Notes under the pieces: generated by a model
Told to the model about the DNA's origin: nothing
Database searches by the model: none
The model's input: the letters and a program-made list of their open reading frames with translations, nothing else
Made by a program: the position numbers and the translations under genes
Shown: piece after piece, positions 44,612 to 53,163 of the stretch
How positions within the stretch are numbered: position 1 is the first letter of the stretch
Layout of the letters: each line of letters opens with the position of its first letter
From: G963923945 sp965199175
GTDB lineage: Bacteria > Pseudomonadota > Alphaproteobacteria > G963923945
Length of the DNA stretch: 64,000 bases
Assembly (NCBI GenBank): GCA_965199175.1
Contig: OZ240684.1
Coordinates: forward strand, 434,001-498,000
Reading direction: 5' to 3'

Positions 44612-44784
44612 ACTAAGGTGGCTTGAGGCTCGATTGCAATCGATATATTGCAATCGATATGCTGTCTTTCAATCAAATCAGTCAACAGGTCATTGATGTC
44701 CGGTTTTTTCTGACCACTCATCTGGATTGCTGTGGTTTGACTTCTGGTTGTGATTTTCTTTTCGTGATGGATTTTCTTTTGGAG

Positions 44785-44858
44785 TTTCCTAGATTAAGGT
44801 CTTGACATTCGACCCTGAATACGTGATGTTGATTATGTCAGTTGGTCAAAATAACTAC
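44785..44858. repeat. Left terminal inverted repeat of the IS1595-type element
   Basis: It begins TTTCCTAGATTAAGGTCTTG and runs to about 44858. The reverse complement of 46893-46966 matches at about 66 of 74 positions, the first 26 without mismatch. A promoter-like TTGACA lies inside. The length is greater than the usual short IS1595 ends, so only the outer part may be the true transposase site. Confidence 0.8.
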
Positions 44859-44877
44859 TACCACAGGACGAAATTTC

Positions 44878-45766
44878 GTGGACATCATACAGGTTTTCGA
44901 GAGGTTTCCAACCCAAGCAGATTGCATTACTCACCTCGAACAGGTCCGTTGGGGTGGTGTGCCAGTCTGTCCCTATTGTGGATCAATGAACACTGCCCGC
45001 AATCAACACCGTCACCGTTGTTATGATTGTAAAACCTCATTTAGCGTGATGGTCGGTACAATATTTCATCACACACACATACCGCTTCAGAAGTGGTTTT
45101 TAGCAATTTTTCTCATTTTGAATGCTAAAAAAGGGATATCTTCTCTCCAATTGTCCCGTGACATCCAGGTGAACAAGAACACGTCCTGGCGGGTTGCGAT
45201 GCAGATCAGGAAGGCCATGACACAGGCCGAACATCGTAATCTTTTCACTGGTATTGTCGAAATGGATGAGACCTGTATTGGCGGTAAGCCAGGAAAAGGC
45301 ACAAAAGGAGATGGCCCAGACGGCCATAATAAGAGGGGATGCGGAATAAAAAAGGCTCCTGTAATTGGTGCCACAGAGCGTAACGGTAATGTCACAGCCA
45401 AGGCTATCACCAGGGACAAAATAAAGGCCAGAAATCTCCGGGCATTCGTGCGGGATCACGTTGATACGGAATCCGCCAGTCTCACTTACTGACCGATACA
45501 AGGGCTATTTTGGTATGTCCGGGATATTACCTCATGCTGTGATTAAGCGTCAGAAATGGTACGTAGGCGGGGATATTCACATCAACATCATTGAAGGTTT
45601 CCGGGCCTTGTTAAAGCGCAGTATATCCGGACAATTCCACAATGTCAGTCGCAAGCACCTGCAACGATATGCAGATGAATTTTGCTATCGATACAATCTT
45701 CGTAAGGTAGAACCGTTTGATGCTTTCATGATTCCCATCAATCACAGGCTGAGGGTGGTCTCATGA
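44878..45766 (+). pseudogene. IS1595-family transposase, frameshifted
   Basis: Start GTG at 44878 with CAGGA upstream (a TTG at 44842 is possible). The N-terminal part has a zinc ribbon (CPYCGSMNTARNQHRHRCYDC) and the HIPLQKWFLAIFLILNAKKG helices typical of the family. The first catalytic Asp is in VEMDETCIGGK. The frame then ends at TGA (45490-45492) reading ASLTY; the rest (TDRYKGYFGM, YVGGDIHINIIEGFRALLKR) continues in another frame to 45766. The family motif YTDxYKGY would be restored by adding two bases after TTAC at about 45488, so a two-base loss at the second catalytic Asp is the simplest reading. Programmed frameshifting cannot be excluded, but no slippery run is visible. Confidence 0.85.
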
Positions 45767-46644
45767 GTAAGAGAAAGCCCCTCAAAGTCATTGCCGGGAC
45801 TCCAGACAAGCCGCTTATTATCAGTGGTATTGAAATTCCATGCTATGTGTTGGAAGACGAAACGCGGGTGTTGACCCAATCCGGGGTGTTCACGGGACTT
45901 GGACTGGCCAGACGCGGACTTGTGAAAACCAACACCGGGGCCCGATTGCCCCGATTCGCTGCGTCTAAGGCAATCAATCCTTTTATATCCGGGGAGTTAG
46001 CAAGCAGGCTCGCAAATCCAATCATGTTTAATATCGGCCGTGAAGCATATGGTTTTCCGGCAACTATTCTTCCCGATATTTGCAAAGCGATTTTGGATGC
46101 ACGAAGAGCGGGATCGCTCGATTCCCAACAAATTGCGCTTGCGGCGCGATGTGAGGTTTTAATCCAGGGTCTGGCGACCGTTGGAATTATAGCACTCGTA
46201 GATGAGGCAACCGGCTATCAGCGTCTTCGTGAGGAACGTGCGCTTGCTACCATTATTGAAAAGTTTATCGCCAAAGAATTGCAACCATGGACGCACACGT
46301 TTTCTTACGAATTTTACGAGCAGATTTTCCGGCTGAAAGGCTGGCCCGGTCCTGATGGTGCGAAGAGACCATCAGTTATTGGGCATTATACAAATGATAT
46401 TGTCTATGGGCGGCTTCCACCTGGTGTACTGGACGAGTTGAAACGAAAAAACCCGGTGAAACCATCCGGCTATCGTTCTAATCGTCACCATCAGTTTTTT
46501 ACCCCGGATATAGGACATCCAAAACTCAGGGAACATTTGGCTGCCGTAACAGCGTTAATGCGGGCTGCGCCGAACTGGAATTCTTTTAAACGAAGCCTGA
46601 CCCGTGCCTTTCCTAAGCTAAATGAGCAAATCTTTTTAGTCTGA
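45763..46644 (+). CDS. P63C-domain passenger protein
   Basis: 293 residues. The ATG at 45763 overlaps the transposase stop (ATGA), so it is translated with it. The C-terminal half matches the P63C domain: HTFSYEFYEQIFRLKGWPGP, GHYTNDIVYGRLPPGVLDELKRKNP, then RHHQFFTPDIGHPKLREHLAAV and LMRAAPNWNSFKRSL. The N-terminal half includes VLTQSGVFTGLGLARRG. P63C proteins are known in phages and as passengers of some IS1595-family elements; their activity is not established as far as I know. No catalytic residues can be named. The reading frame is undamaged while the transposase is broken. Confidence 0.82.
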   Translation: MSKRKPLKVIAGTPDKPLIISGIEIPCYVLEDETRVLTQSGVFTGLGLARRGLVKTNTGARLPRFAASKAINPFISGELASRLANPIMFNIGREAYGFPATILPDICKAILDARRAGSLDSQQIALAARCEVLIQGLATVGIIALVDEATGYQRLREERALATIIEKFIAKELQPWTHTFSYEFYEQIFRLKGWPGPDGAKRPSVIGHYTNDIVYGRLPPGVLDELKRKNPVKPSGYRSNRHHQFFTPDIGHPKLREHLAAVTALMRAAPNWNSFKRSLTRAFPKLNEQIFLV

Positions 46645-46694
46645 TAATGAAAATCAGCAGAAAAAGCCGCCACCCGAGCAGGGGGCCGGATAGG

Positions 46695-46856
46695 TCAGGT
46701 GAGAAAGCGCAGTATTGTCGCAAAGCCAGCAGTGGCTGTGAGAAACGCAAGCGACACTTTCCAAATTTCCGTGCGAATCTGAACAGCGATCAGTTCAGTC
46801 TTTTTGAGATTGAGAGCCGTTTCTGATTTTATCAAATTTTTTCCGATTTCAGTCAT
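46695..46856 (-). CDS. Tiny membrane protein inside the IS element
   Basis: A 53-codon gene from ATG at 46856 to TGA-type stop at 46695. A clear AAAAGGA Shine-Dalgarno lies seven bases upstream. The product starts MTEIGKNLIKSETALNLKKT, continues with a polar helix, and ends in one hydrophobic helix (WKVSLAFLTATAGFATILRF). The frame is open further upstream through the terminal repeat, but the Shine-Dalgarno marks this start. It converges on the P63C gene, 50 bp away. No family is recognised; a single-helix membrane peptide carried as a second passenger is the best description. Confidence 0.6.
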   Translation of the reverse strand: MTEIGKNLIKSETALNLKKTELIAVQIRTEIWKVSLAFLTATAGFATILRFLT

Positions 46857-46892
46857 GTTATGTCCTTTTCGTGACTGATATTCCATCCTATG

Positions 46893-47000
46893 GTAGTTAT
46901 CTCGACTAATTGACATCATCAATATCACGCATTCAGGGTGGAATGTCAAGACCTTAATCTAGGAAATTCTGATCTTAAATCTAGGAAATTCCGATCTTAA
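46893..47000. repeat. Right terminal inverted repeat with duplicated end
   Basis: 46893-46966 is the inverse of the left end. The outermost piece is then duplicated head-to-tail: AATCTAGGAAATTCTGATCTTA at 46957-46978 is followed by the same 22-mer with one change (CCG for CTG) at 46979-47000. The duplication borders the porin terminator. Confidence 0.8.
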
Positions 47001-47012
47001 AAAAGCAAAAAA

Positions 47013-47038
47013 GAAGGGGTGCTGAAAAGCACCCCTTC
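47013..47038 (-). terminator. Rho-independent terminator of the porin gene
   Basis: GAAGGGGTGCT pairs perfectly with AGCACCCCTTC around a four-base loop (11 pairs). Read on the minus strand it is followed by TTTTTTGCTTTTTT. It lies 60 bp after the porin stop. This is the cleanest terminator in the window. Confidence 0.93.
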
Positions 47039-47098
47039 CCATAATGGTCTGTTTTCTATCGGTGACAGTATTGCCGCCGATAAAAAAATCATCAGGAT

Positions 47099-48481
47099 CT
47101 ACCAGAAGAAGAAACCACCAACCGAGAAGGTGTTGGTATCAACATCTGCGCCGTCCTGCCATGTGGCTTTGGCCTGGCTCCATTCGCCGACAACCCGCAA
47201 ATTGGAGTTGATATCGTGCCACAGCATGACATCAATCAAAGACTGATCCCGCACCATGACGTTGGCCTGATCTGTCAGGGCCGCCGTATCAGCTGAGGTG
47301 TTGAATTGGCGGTTGATGCCGTAGGAAGCACCGACGCTGGTGCCCTGGCCGAAGGCATAGGTTGCCTGGCCGAGATAACCGACATTGCGCCGTCCTTTTC
47401 CTTCTCTGTCAAAGCCGTCACTGTCAAGCATCAGAGTGCTGCCGAGACCTTCGCCCCAGTAACCCGATGCCGTCAGGTTCAGACCCTGGATACCGACCTG
47501 TAATCCGGCGGCGGTTCCCCAGGCTTCAATCTTTTTGGCTGGGGCCGCTGGGATCGCTGCCCTAGCTGGGGAATAATTGGACATTGCGCTGTTCTGGACC
47601 TCTGCGACAGCTGCGACAGCTGGGGTTGCCCGGGTTTCGGCTTTTTGGAACATGCCGCTGAACCAGCTGTTGAGGCTGGCACCACTCAGATCGGTGGCAA
47701 AAGAAACCTCACCCTCAAAGCGTGGGGTCTCCAGAACGCCAGCGGAGAACGCCTTCTTACTGTCACCGCCTTTGAGTTGTGAGGGCTGATAAATCGCGCC
47801 ACTGACCTTAAAGCCATTGATATCCGGGGTGCTGTAGCGAATCCCGGCATTGAAGTTCGGATAGACATACCCAAACCCAATGCGGCCCAAAGTAGTTCCG
47901 GCACCGCCATCATTGGGGGCACCGACACCAAATAAGGTCATATCAGTGAGGATATTTTTACCCTGATAGAGGCTCAACGTCCGACCCACCAGGACCGAAC
48001 CGAAGGAGCCGCCAACCTCAAAGAATGCTTCACGCAGATCAATCTTGGCACCGGCCTGAGCTCCGAAGTTGTTCTTGGTATGACCATTCTGGATTTGCGG
48101 ATAAATCCCCAGACGGGCCGACATATCCAGCCCGTTGGTGGTCGGGGCCTTGATATTGACACCCCAGACAACCGGCAACAGACCAGTGGTGATTGCTGAA
48201 TAGCTGTTAGAGGCTGAACCAGCAGCAACGGTTCCGGAAGCCCCGTCCTGACCTGTGAACACTTTTGCTCCGGCAGGTTTGTTACGGGTGGCGGAATATC
48301 CGGTCACCTGATTGGGAATCTTCTCGACATCGGAATAGCTGTAAAAGCCATTCACCAGGCCATCAAAGCTGACTTCCCAGCCGCCATCGCCCATCAACAG
48401 GACCTTGGCATCGGCAGATGGAGCAGAAAATGCCATCACCACCGGCGCAGCAACTGCTGCGACTTTTTTCCATTTTGACAT
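47099..48481 (-). CDS. Outer-membrane porin
   Basis: 460 residues with a signal peptide (KKVAAVAAPVVMAFSAPSADA, cleavage about residue 25). The mature chain starts with LMGDGGWEVSFDGLVNGFYSYSD and is a run of short amphipathic beta strands, ending in aromatic FFFW, the usual BAM-recognition Phe/Trp end. It resembles general trimeric porins of Rhodospirillales. An Ala-rich loop at about 290-315 (AVAAVAEVQ, ARAAIPAAPAK) is low-complexity. A strong Shine-Dalgarno (AAGGGGGGGAAAG) precedes ATG and a strong terminator follows, as expected for an abundant protein. Substrate not readable. Confidence 0.88.
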   Translation of the reverse strand: MSKWKKVAAVAAPVVMAFSAPSADAKVLLMGDGGWEVSFDGLVNGFYSYSDVEKIPNQVTGYSATRNKPAGAKVFTGQDGASGTVAAGSASNSYSAITTGLLPVVWGVNIKAPTTNGLDMSARLGIYPQIQNGHTKNNFGAQAGAKIDLREAFFEVGGSFGSVLVGRTLSLYQGKNILTDMTLFGVGAPNDGGAGTTLGRIGFGYVYPNFNAGIRYSTPDINGFKVSGAIYQPSQLKGGDSKKAFSAGVLETPRFEGEVSFATDLSGASLNSWFSGMFQKAETRATPAVAAVAEVQNSAMSNYSPARAAIPAAPAKKIEAWGTAAGLQVGIQGLNLTASGYWGEGLGSTLMLDSDGFDREGKGRRNVGYLGQATYAFGQGTSVGASYGINRQFNTSADTAALTDQANVMVRDQSLIDVMLWHDINSNLRVVGEWSQAKATWQDGADVDTNTFSVGGFFFW

Positions 48482-49350
48482 AGTGATCTTTCCCCCCCTT
48501 AAGGAGATTGATAATGAAAGAGAGTGAAGCGTATTGAAAAACTGCTGATCTTCGGCAGAAAGTGAATACCTGCAAAGAAAACGTTATCTGTTTCTTATTA
48601 AAGATATCTGTTTTCTTATAAGATATTTGTTTCCTGTAAAGAGTCTGTTTTCTGTAAAGAATAAAGAATATTCCTCTTTTCTGTGAAAGAATATTTCTCT
48701 TAAGAAAGAATTTCTCTAAAGAAAAATACCTGAAAGAAAAATACCTGTTTCCTCACTTTTTTTCATACGCTTACGACCAGAATTGGATCAATATCCAACT
48801 TCTGAGGAGATTTTTAACCAGAATAATGAATGCTGTCAAAGGAAATTTGATACTTTATTGCAACATTTTCTTTCCGACTGTTGCGGATTGGCCATTATAT
48901 AATCCCCGGTTTACCGCCACATTTCCAAAACTGTGTTATTTATATCACACGTCATGTCGTATATCGACCGCGCTTTTTGCGGCATTTTTTTACATTTTTT
49001 TATATTTCTTACATTTTCTCAGGACTTTCTCATAATTTCTCTATATGTCATCGGAAAACATAGGATTTTATACTGACAGTATTTTATGCCGATTAAGATT
49101 TTATACCGCATGATTCAATTCAAATGATTAAATATCTGCCAGCCAGCATAGGATAACTTTGGATTGATTACATTACTCATACTGTTTACTGACGCTCCGT
49201 TGCGCCATTTATCAAGAATAATATTTTCAGAATAATTTTATTGAGAATAATCATCTTGCTGAAAATTGAGTCTTTGGAAATTTAAGTGTTTTGAAAATTT
49301 CAAATCATTTCACAACCAGTATTAACAATTCTGAGGAGAGGTTTCATCTC
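48482..49350. other. Long divergent spacer, porin / TonB receptor
   Basis: About 870 bp. 48580-48760 is stuttered: repeats of ATCTGTTT(T)CTTAT, TTCTGTAAAGAATA and AAAGAAAAATACCTG. 48820-49280 is A+T-rich with TAATATTTTCAGAATAATTTT-like repeats. Promoters of both the porin and the receptor lie here. I looked for a cobalamin riboswitch or clear Fur-type palindrome upstream of the receptor and did not see one. No gene is supported; the small plus-strand frames near 48826-49063 look non-coding. Confidence 0.5.
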
Positions 49351-51960
49351 ATGGTTGACTATTGTTCACAGTCTCTGTCGGGCCGTTTGGGTCTCAACAA
49401 CATATCCACAAACAGGCTCAGGCGTCCCCTATGGGCGGTTGGTGCTGCTGTATGGGCCTTTATATGGGCTTTTTCTGTGGTTCCTGCCCAGGCCCAGGAT
49501 GCGCAATCGGTTTACGCCGCTCCCCAGGTTGAGGTGATTGGGGTGGCACCCTTGCATGGAACCGGGGTGGCCAGAGAAAAAGTCCCGGCCAATGTAAAGA
49601 CCCTGAGTGGTCGCCAGCTGGATGATACCGGGGGGCTGAATGTCGGGACCGCTTTACAGCGTGCGTTCGGCTCAGTGACGGTGAATGATGCCCAGAACAA
49701 TCCGTTCCAGCGGGACATTAACGTGCGCGGCTATGTGGCTTCTCCTTTATTGGGGAATGCTCAGGGTCTGGCGGTCTATATGAATGGTTCGCGAATCAAT
49801 GAGGGTTTTGGCGAGGAAGTACAATGGGATCTGATGCCCGATTTTGCAGTTGACCAGGTTCAGCTGATCCCCGGTGCTAATCCGGTTTATGGCCTGAATG
49901 CTTTGGGTGGTTCTCTCTCCTTGAAGATGAAAAATGGTTTTGATAACCCCGGTGCCCGGATCAGTTTCTCCGGCGGTTCTTTTTCCCGGTTTGCCAAGAC
50001 CCTGGAATATGGTACGTCGGTGGGTCGGTATGCCGCTTATATCGGCATTTCCCGCCACGAAGAAAATGGCTGGCGTGACTTTTCACCTTCCGAACTCACT
50101 AAGATTTTCAGTGATGTCCGCTACCAGGGGGATCGCTTTGCCGCATCAGTGAGTGCCAATCTGGCCAGCACAGATCTGAACGGAAACGGGGCCTCCCCGA
50201 TTGGGTTGCTGGCCATTGACCGGGCCGCCGTCTTCACCCATCCGGATAACACCCGCAACCGGTTGGCCCATATTGTTGTCAATGCGTCTTATGATGTGAA
50301 TGCCAGCACCACCCTGGAAGGGGCTGCTTATTACCGCCTGATGGAGCGTAAAACCCTGAACGGGGATGAATTCGAAGGCGACAAATGCGAAGAACTCATT
50401 GAATCTGTTCAGGGCAATGCCGATGATGGCAATGGTTTACCCGGCTTTGATAAAAATGATGTTACAACTGTATACAGCGCCTTTGATGACGGTTTCCTCT
50501 GTGCAGAAATTGAAGAGGATGATATTGAGGAATTTGAGACTGAAGCTCAGGCAGCCCAAGCCATTGCCAATGCGGTGTTGCTGAAAACGGATGGCACACC
50601 TGTTGATAGTGGATCCGATACCGGTGGTGAGGAAGCCTCTGCTGCTTTCAATCGCTCCGAGACGATAACCAACAGCCTGGGCGGTTCCTTACAGGTGAGT
50701 TTTGACCGACCGGTTTGGGGTTATGAGAATCTGTTGATTGCCGGAACCAGTGTTGATCATTCCTCAACTGATTATAACAACAGCACTCAAATCGGTGAGC
50801 TGAATGCGACCCGCTCGGTTGATCCGTTTGAGCCTTCAGTGTTTCTCAGCACGACCAACGGGCAGGCGAACCTCAATTCCTTCCGTTCCCGGATCAAGGG
50901 GAAGACAACCTCTGCCGGGGTCTATTTTTCCGACAGTCTTGATCTGACTGATGCCCTTACCGCTACCCTGGCCGGGCGTTTCAACTGGTCGGAAGTTGTT
51001 GTTGAAGACCGCTTTGCCAGAAGCAAGGATAACCATACCTATAACCGCTTCAATCCATCGGTGGGGCTGACGTATCAGTTTGATCACCGTCTGGGTCTGT
51101 TTGCCAATTATAGTGAGGCCAATCGTGCCCCATCCCCGGTTGAGTTGTCCTGTGCTGATCCGGCAAACCCCTGTCGGGTGCCCAATGCGTTCCTGGCTGA
51201 TCCACCTCTGGAACAGGTGGTCAATCGCAGCATTGAACTGGGTGCGCGGGGAACCGGCCTTCACAGGGACCTGACCTATGCCTGGACACTCACCGGATTT
51301 GCCGGGCGCAATTATGATGACATTCTGTTTACCCAGGCTCCTCCGGAATCTCCTGTGGGTCTGGGTTATTTCCGGAATGCCGGGACCACCCAACGAATGG
51401 GGGCAGAGGTTGATTTCAACGCCCGGTGGCAGCAGCTGGGCTTTTCCGCCAGCTATTCCTATATTGATGCCACCTTCCGCTCGGCGGTCGATTTTCCCAG
51501 ACGTGAATTGACGAATGCAGCCGGACAAGAGGTCGCCGGGTTCAATGAGGCCAATGATGCCAAAAAAGGTGATCGCCTCCCGGGTATTCCCAAACATAAT
51601 CTGCGTTTAGGGTTGGATTATTTCGTCACCAATGAGTGGACAATCGGTCTGGATGGGGTTGTTGCCTCCGATCAGGTGTTGCGGGGAGACGAAGCCAACC
51701 AGGCCCCGAAGGTAAAGGGCTATGGAATCATGCATATGCGGAGTTCTTATTCGGTCAGTGACAAGATTGAACTCTTTGTCCTGGTCGAAAATGTCTTTGA
51801 TGCTGATTATAACACCTTCGGCCTGATTGGTGAGAATCCGCATAAGGTCATAAGAAATGGCAGCGGCGCGGCTTATGCTAACCGGGTTGGCCGGGATAAT
51901 CGTTTCCTCGGGCCAGGTGCGCCGCGCGGCGTCTGGGGCGGTTTCCGGATCGGTTTCTGA
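49351..51960 (+). CDS. TonB-dependent outer-membrane receptor
   Basis: About 869 residues from ATG at 49351, placed by a GAGGAGAGG Shine-Dalgarno. The signal peptide ends near VPAQAQD. A TonB-box-like segment (PQVEVIGVAP) leads into the plug (KTLSGRQLDDTGGLNVGTAL, DINVRGY, then VYGLNALGGSLSLKMK), followed by a 22-strand barrel ending FRIGF. Special points: a long acidic extracellular insert (about 330-420) with CEELIES, FDDGFLCAEIEEDDIEEFETE, and a later loop VELSCADPANPCRVPN with two Cys. It takes up a scarce ligand using the ExbBD-TonB genes encoded convergently. The substrate is unknown; siderophore, vitamin or metal complex are all possible. Confidence 0.92.
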   Translation: MVDYCSQSLSGRLGLNNISTNRLRRPLWAVGAAVWAFIWAFSVVPAQAQDAQSVYAAPQVEVIGVAPLHGTGVAREKVPANVKTLSGRQLDDTGGLNVGTALQRAFGSVTVNDAQNNPFQRDINVRGYVASPLLGNAQGLAVYMNGSRINEGFGEEVQWDLMPDFAVDQVQLIPGANPVYGLNALGGSLSLKMKNGFDNPGARISFSGGSFSRFAKTLEYGTSVGRYAAYIGISRHEENGWRDFSPSELTKIFSDVRYQGDRFAASVSANLASTDLNGNGASPIGLLAIDRAAVFTHPDNTRNRLAHIVVNASYDVNASTTLEGAAYYRLMERKTLNGDEFEGDKCEELIESVQGNADDGNGLPGFDKNDVTTVYSAFDDGFLCAEIEEDDIEEFETEAQAAQAIANAVLLKTDGTPVDSGSDTGGEEASAAFNRSETITNSLGGSLQVSFDRPVWGYENLLIAGTSVDHSSTDYNNSTQIGELNATRSVDPFEPSVFLSTTNGQANLNSFRSRIKGKTTSAGVYFSDSLDLTDALTATLAGRFNWSEVVVEDRFARSKDNHTYNRFNPSVGLTYQFDHRLGLFANYSEANRAPSPVELSCADPANPCRVPNAFLADPPLEQVVNRSIELGARGTGLHRDLTYAWTLTGFAGRNYDDILFTQAPPESPVGLGYFRNAGTTQRMGAEVDFNARWQQLGFSASYSYIDATFRSAVDFPRRELTNAAGQEVAGFNEANDAKKGDRLPGIPKHNLRLGLDYFVTNEWTIGLDGVVASDQVLRGDEANQAPKVKGYGIMHMRSSYSVSDKIELFVLVENVFDADYNTFGLIGENPHKVIRNGSGAAYANRVGRDNRFLGPGAPRGVWGGFRIGF

Positions 51961-52007
51961 CCAGGCATCCACTCTCATGGATCTTCCCTGATCCATTTGA
52001 CCGGTTT

Positions 52008-52039
52008 AACGGCGGTGAGGATTTCTTCTCACCGCCGTT
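52008..52039. terminator. Strong hairpin after the TonB receptor gene
   Basis: AACGGCGGTGAG pairs with CTCACCGCCGTT (12 pairs) around eight bases, 48 bp after the receptor stop. Only TTT-GAC follows on the plus strand, and TTAAACC follows on the minus strand, so the U-tract is short either way. It may serve as a bidirectional block between the receptor and the convergent tonB operon. Confidence 0.7.
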
Positions 52040-52125
52040 TGACTATTCAGCGTCATCCGTGACCGGGCAGAGAAAGCAGACAGAAAGCAGAAGGGATGAT
52101 GGACCGGTTTGCAGATGGGGTGTTC

Positions 52126-52278
52126 CTCATGATGCGGCGTGATGTGGCCAAGAACCGGAACGTCAACCGGAACCTCAAACGTCACTGAATCATCGCTGAT
52201 CAATGCCGATGGTGGGGCCGGGAAAGGACCGGCCTTGCGGGCTGCTTTTAAGGCGGCCCTGACCAGGAGGGCGGGTTC
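52126..52278 (-). pseudogene. Duplicated 3' end of tonB
   Basis: On the minus strand this reads EPALLVRAALKAARKAGPFP, then APPSALISDDSVTFEVPV, almost identical to the TonB C-terminus encoded 193 bp away (52341-52471); about 108 bp align without gaps with only a few changes. Near its 3' end it holds a 22-bp extra piece, itself an internal repeat (AAGAACCGGAACGTCAACCGGAACC). It lacks the start of the gene and reads on into unrelated sequence, so it is a detached tail. Confidence 0.88.
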
Positions 52279-52333
52279 CTGAGTGATCCATACCAATGTC
52301 GGGAAGGGGCATGAAAAGACCCGCTCTTAAGGG

Positions 52334-53086
52334 TTAATTCCTGATGATGCGGTAAAGAACCGGAACCTCAAACGTCACTGAATTATCGCTGATCAATGCT
52401 GATGGTGGGGCCGGGAAGGGACCGGCCTTGCGGGCTGCTTTTAAGGCAGCCCTGACCAGGAGGGCGGGTTCGGTATCCAAAGCCCTGAGTTCAGTGACGT
52501 GCCCATCCGGGCCGATGGTCACATGAAGAATGACCTGCCCCTCAATACGCCGCCGTAAAGCCCGGCTGGGATAGTTGCGTCGGGCGGCGGTGTTGATTGT
52601 GTCTGAAATGATTTTGAGATAACGGCTCAACTCTTCCGGGTTGGGTCCGGCAACCGGCTGTTCTGCAACCGGGCTGGGCTGAGGAGGGGTGGCTTGCTCC
52701 TTTTTGACCGGCGGCGGCTCTGGCTTTGGTTCTGGTGGCGGTTCGGGTTTTGGCTCTGGCTCCGGTTCGGGTTCTGGCTCTGGCTCTGGCTCCGGTTCCG
52801 GCTCAGGCTCCGGCTCCGGCTCTGGCTCGGGTTCTGGCTCTGGTTCAGGCTCTGGTTCTGGCTCTGGTTCTGGCTCCGGCTCTGGTTCTGGCTCTGGTTC
52901 CGGCTCAGGCTCTGGCTCTGGTTCGGGTTCTGGCAATGGGTCTCCCAGGGTGGCCAGGCTGATGATCCGGATCTCTGGTGGCGGTTCGGAAGCATTGACC
53001 CAGGTGATCAGTATCCACCACGCAACGATATGCAGACCCAAAGAGGCCGCTATGGCAATGATAAAATGACGCAGATGGAGGCGCAT
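52334..53086 (-). CDS. tonB: TonB energy-transducing protein with long Pro-Glu spacer
   Basis: 250 residues. An N-terminal transmembrane helix (FIIAIAASLGLHIVAWWILITWV) includes the conserved SxxxH-type face. The spacer is about 28 consecutive Pro-Glu pairs (about 55-112), then KPEPPPEPKPEPPPVKKEQ; codon third positions vary, so the repeat has been kept at protein level. The C-terminal TonB domain (about 165-245) has YLKIISDTINTAARRNYPSRALRRRIEGQVILHVTIGPDG and LLVRAALKAARKAGPFPAPP. It crosses the periplasm to drive the receptor. It is last in exbB-exbD-exbD-tonB. Its 3' end is duplicated downstream. Confidence 0.93.
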   Translation of the reverse strand: MRLHLRHFIIAIAASLGLHIVAWWILITWVNASEPPPEIRIISLATLGDPLPEPEPEPEPEPEPEPEPEPEPEPEPEPEPEPEPEPEPEPEPEPEPEPEPEPEPEPEPEPEPKPEPPPEPKPEPPPVKKEQATPPQPSPVAEQPVAGPNPEELSRYLKIISDTINTAARRNYPSRALRRRIEGQVILHVTIGPDGHVTELRALDTEPALLVRAALKAARKAGPFPAPPSALISDNSVTFEVPVLYRIIRN

Positions 53087-53163
53087 GGATCGTGATGGGG
53101 TCTGATGATCAGCACATAAAGATGCCCGCAGCCTTACTTTCCCGAAAGCCCAACGAGAAAACC

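Larger units (their letters stand above)
44781..46992 (+). mobile_element. IS1595-family element with passenger genes
   Basis: About 2.2 kb between the metallophosphoesterase gene and the porin terminator. It contains a frameshifted IS1595-type transposase, a P63C-domain passenger that overlaps it by four bases, and a tiny membrane-protein gene on the other strand. Long terminal inverted repeats bound it (left 44785-44858, right 46893-46966; about 66 of 74 positions match). A second copy of the outermost right-end motif lies directly outside (46979-46992), so the right boundary is uncertain. I found no convincing 8-bp target duplication. The transposase damage means it is probably immobile unless helped in trans. 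Confidence 0.85.

Noticed and set aside
44612..44780. Possible terminator at the CGATTGCAATCG palindrome after the metallophosphoesterase gene
   Set aside because: A perfect palindrome with no loop and no T-run; part of a two-copy ATTGCAATCGATAT stutter.
48826..49063. Short plus-strand frames in the porin-receptor spacer
   Set aside because: A+T-rich, Phe/Tyr-heavy translations without start signals.
52689..53069. Open frame on the plus strand giving a long Gly-Ser repeat protein
   Set aside because: It is the antisense of the TonB Pro-Glu codons; such repeats stay open in several frames. No start signal.
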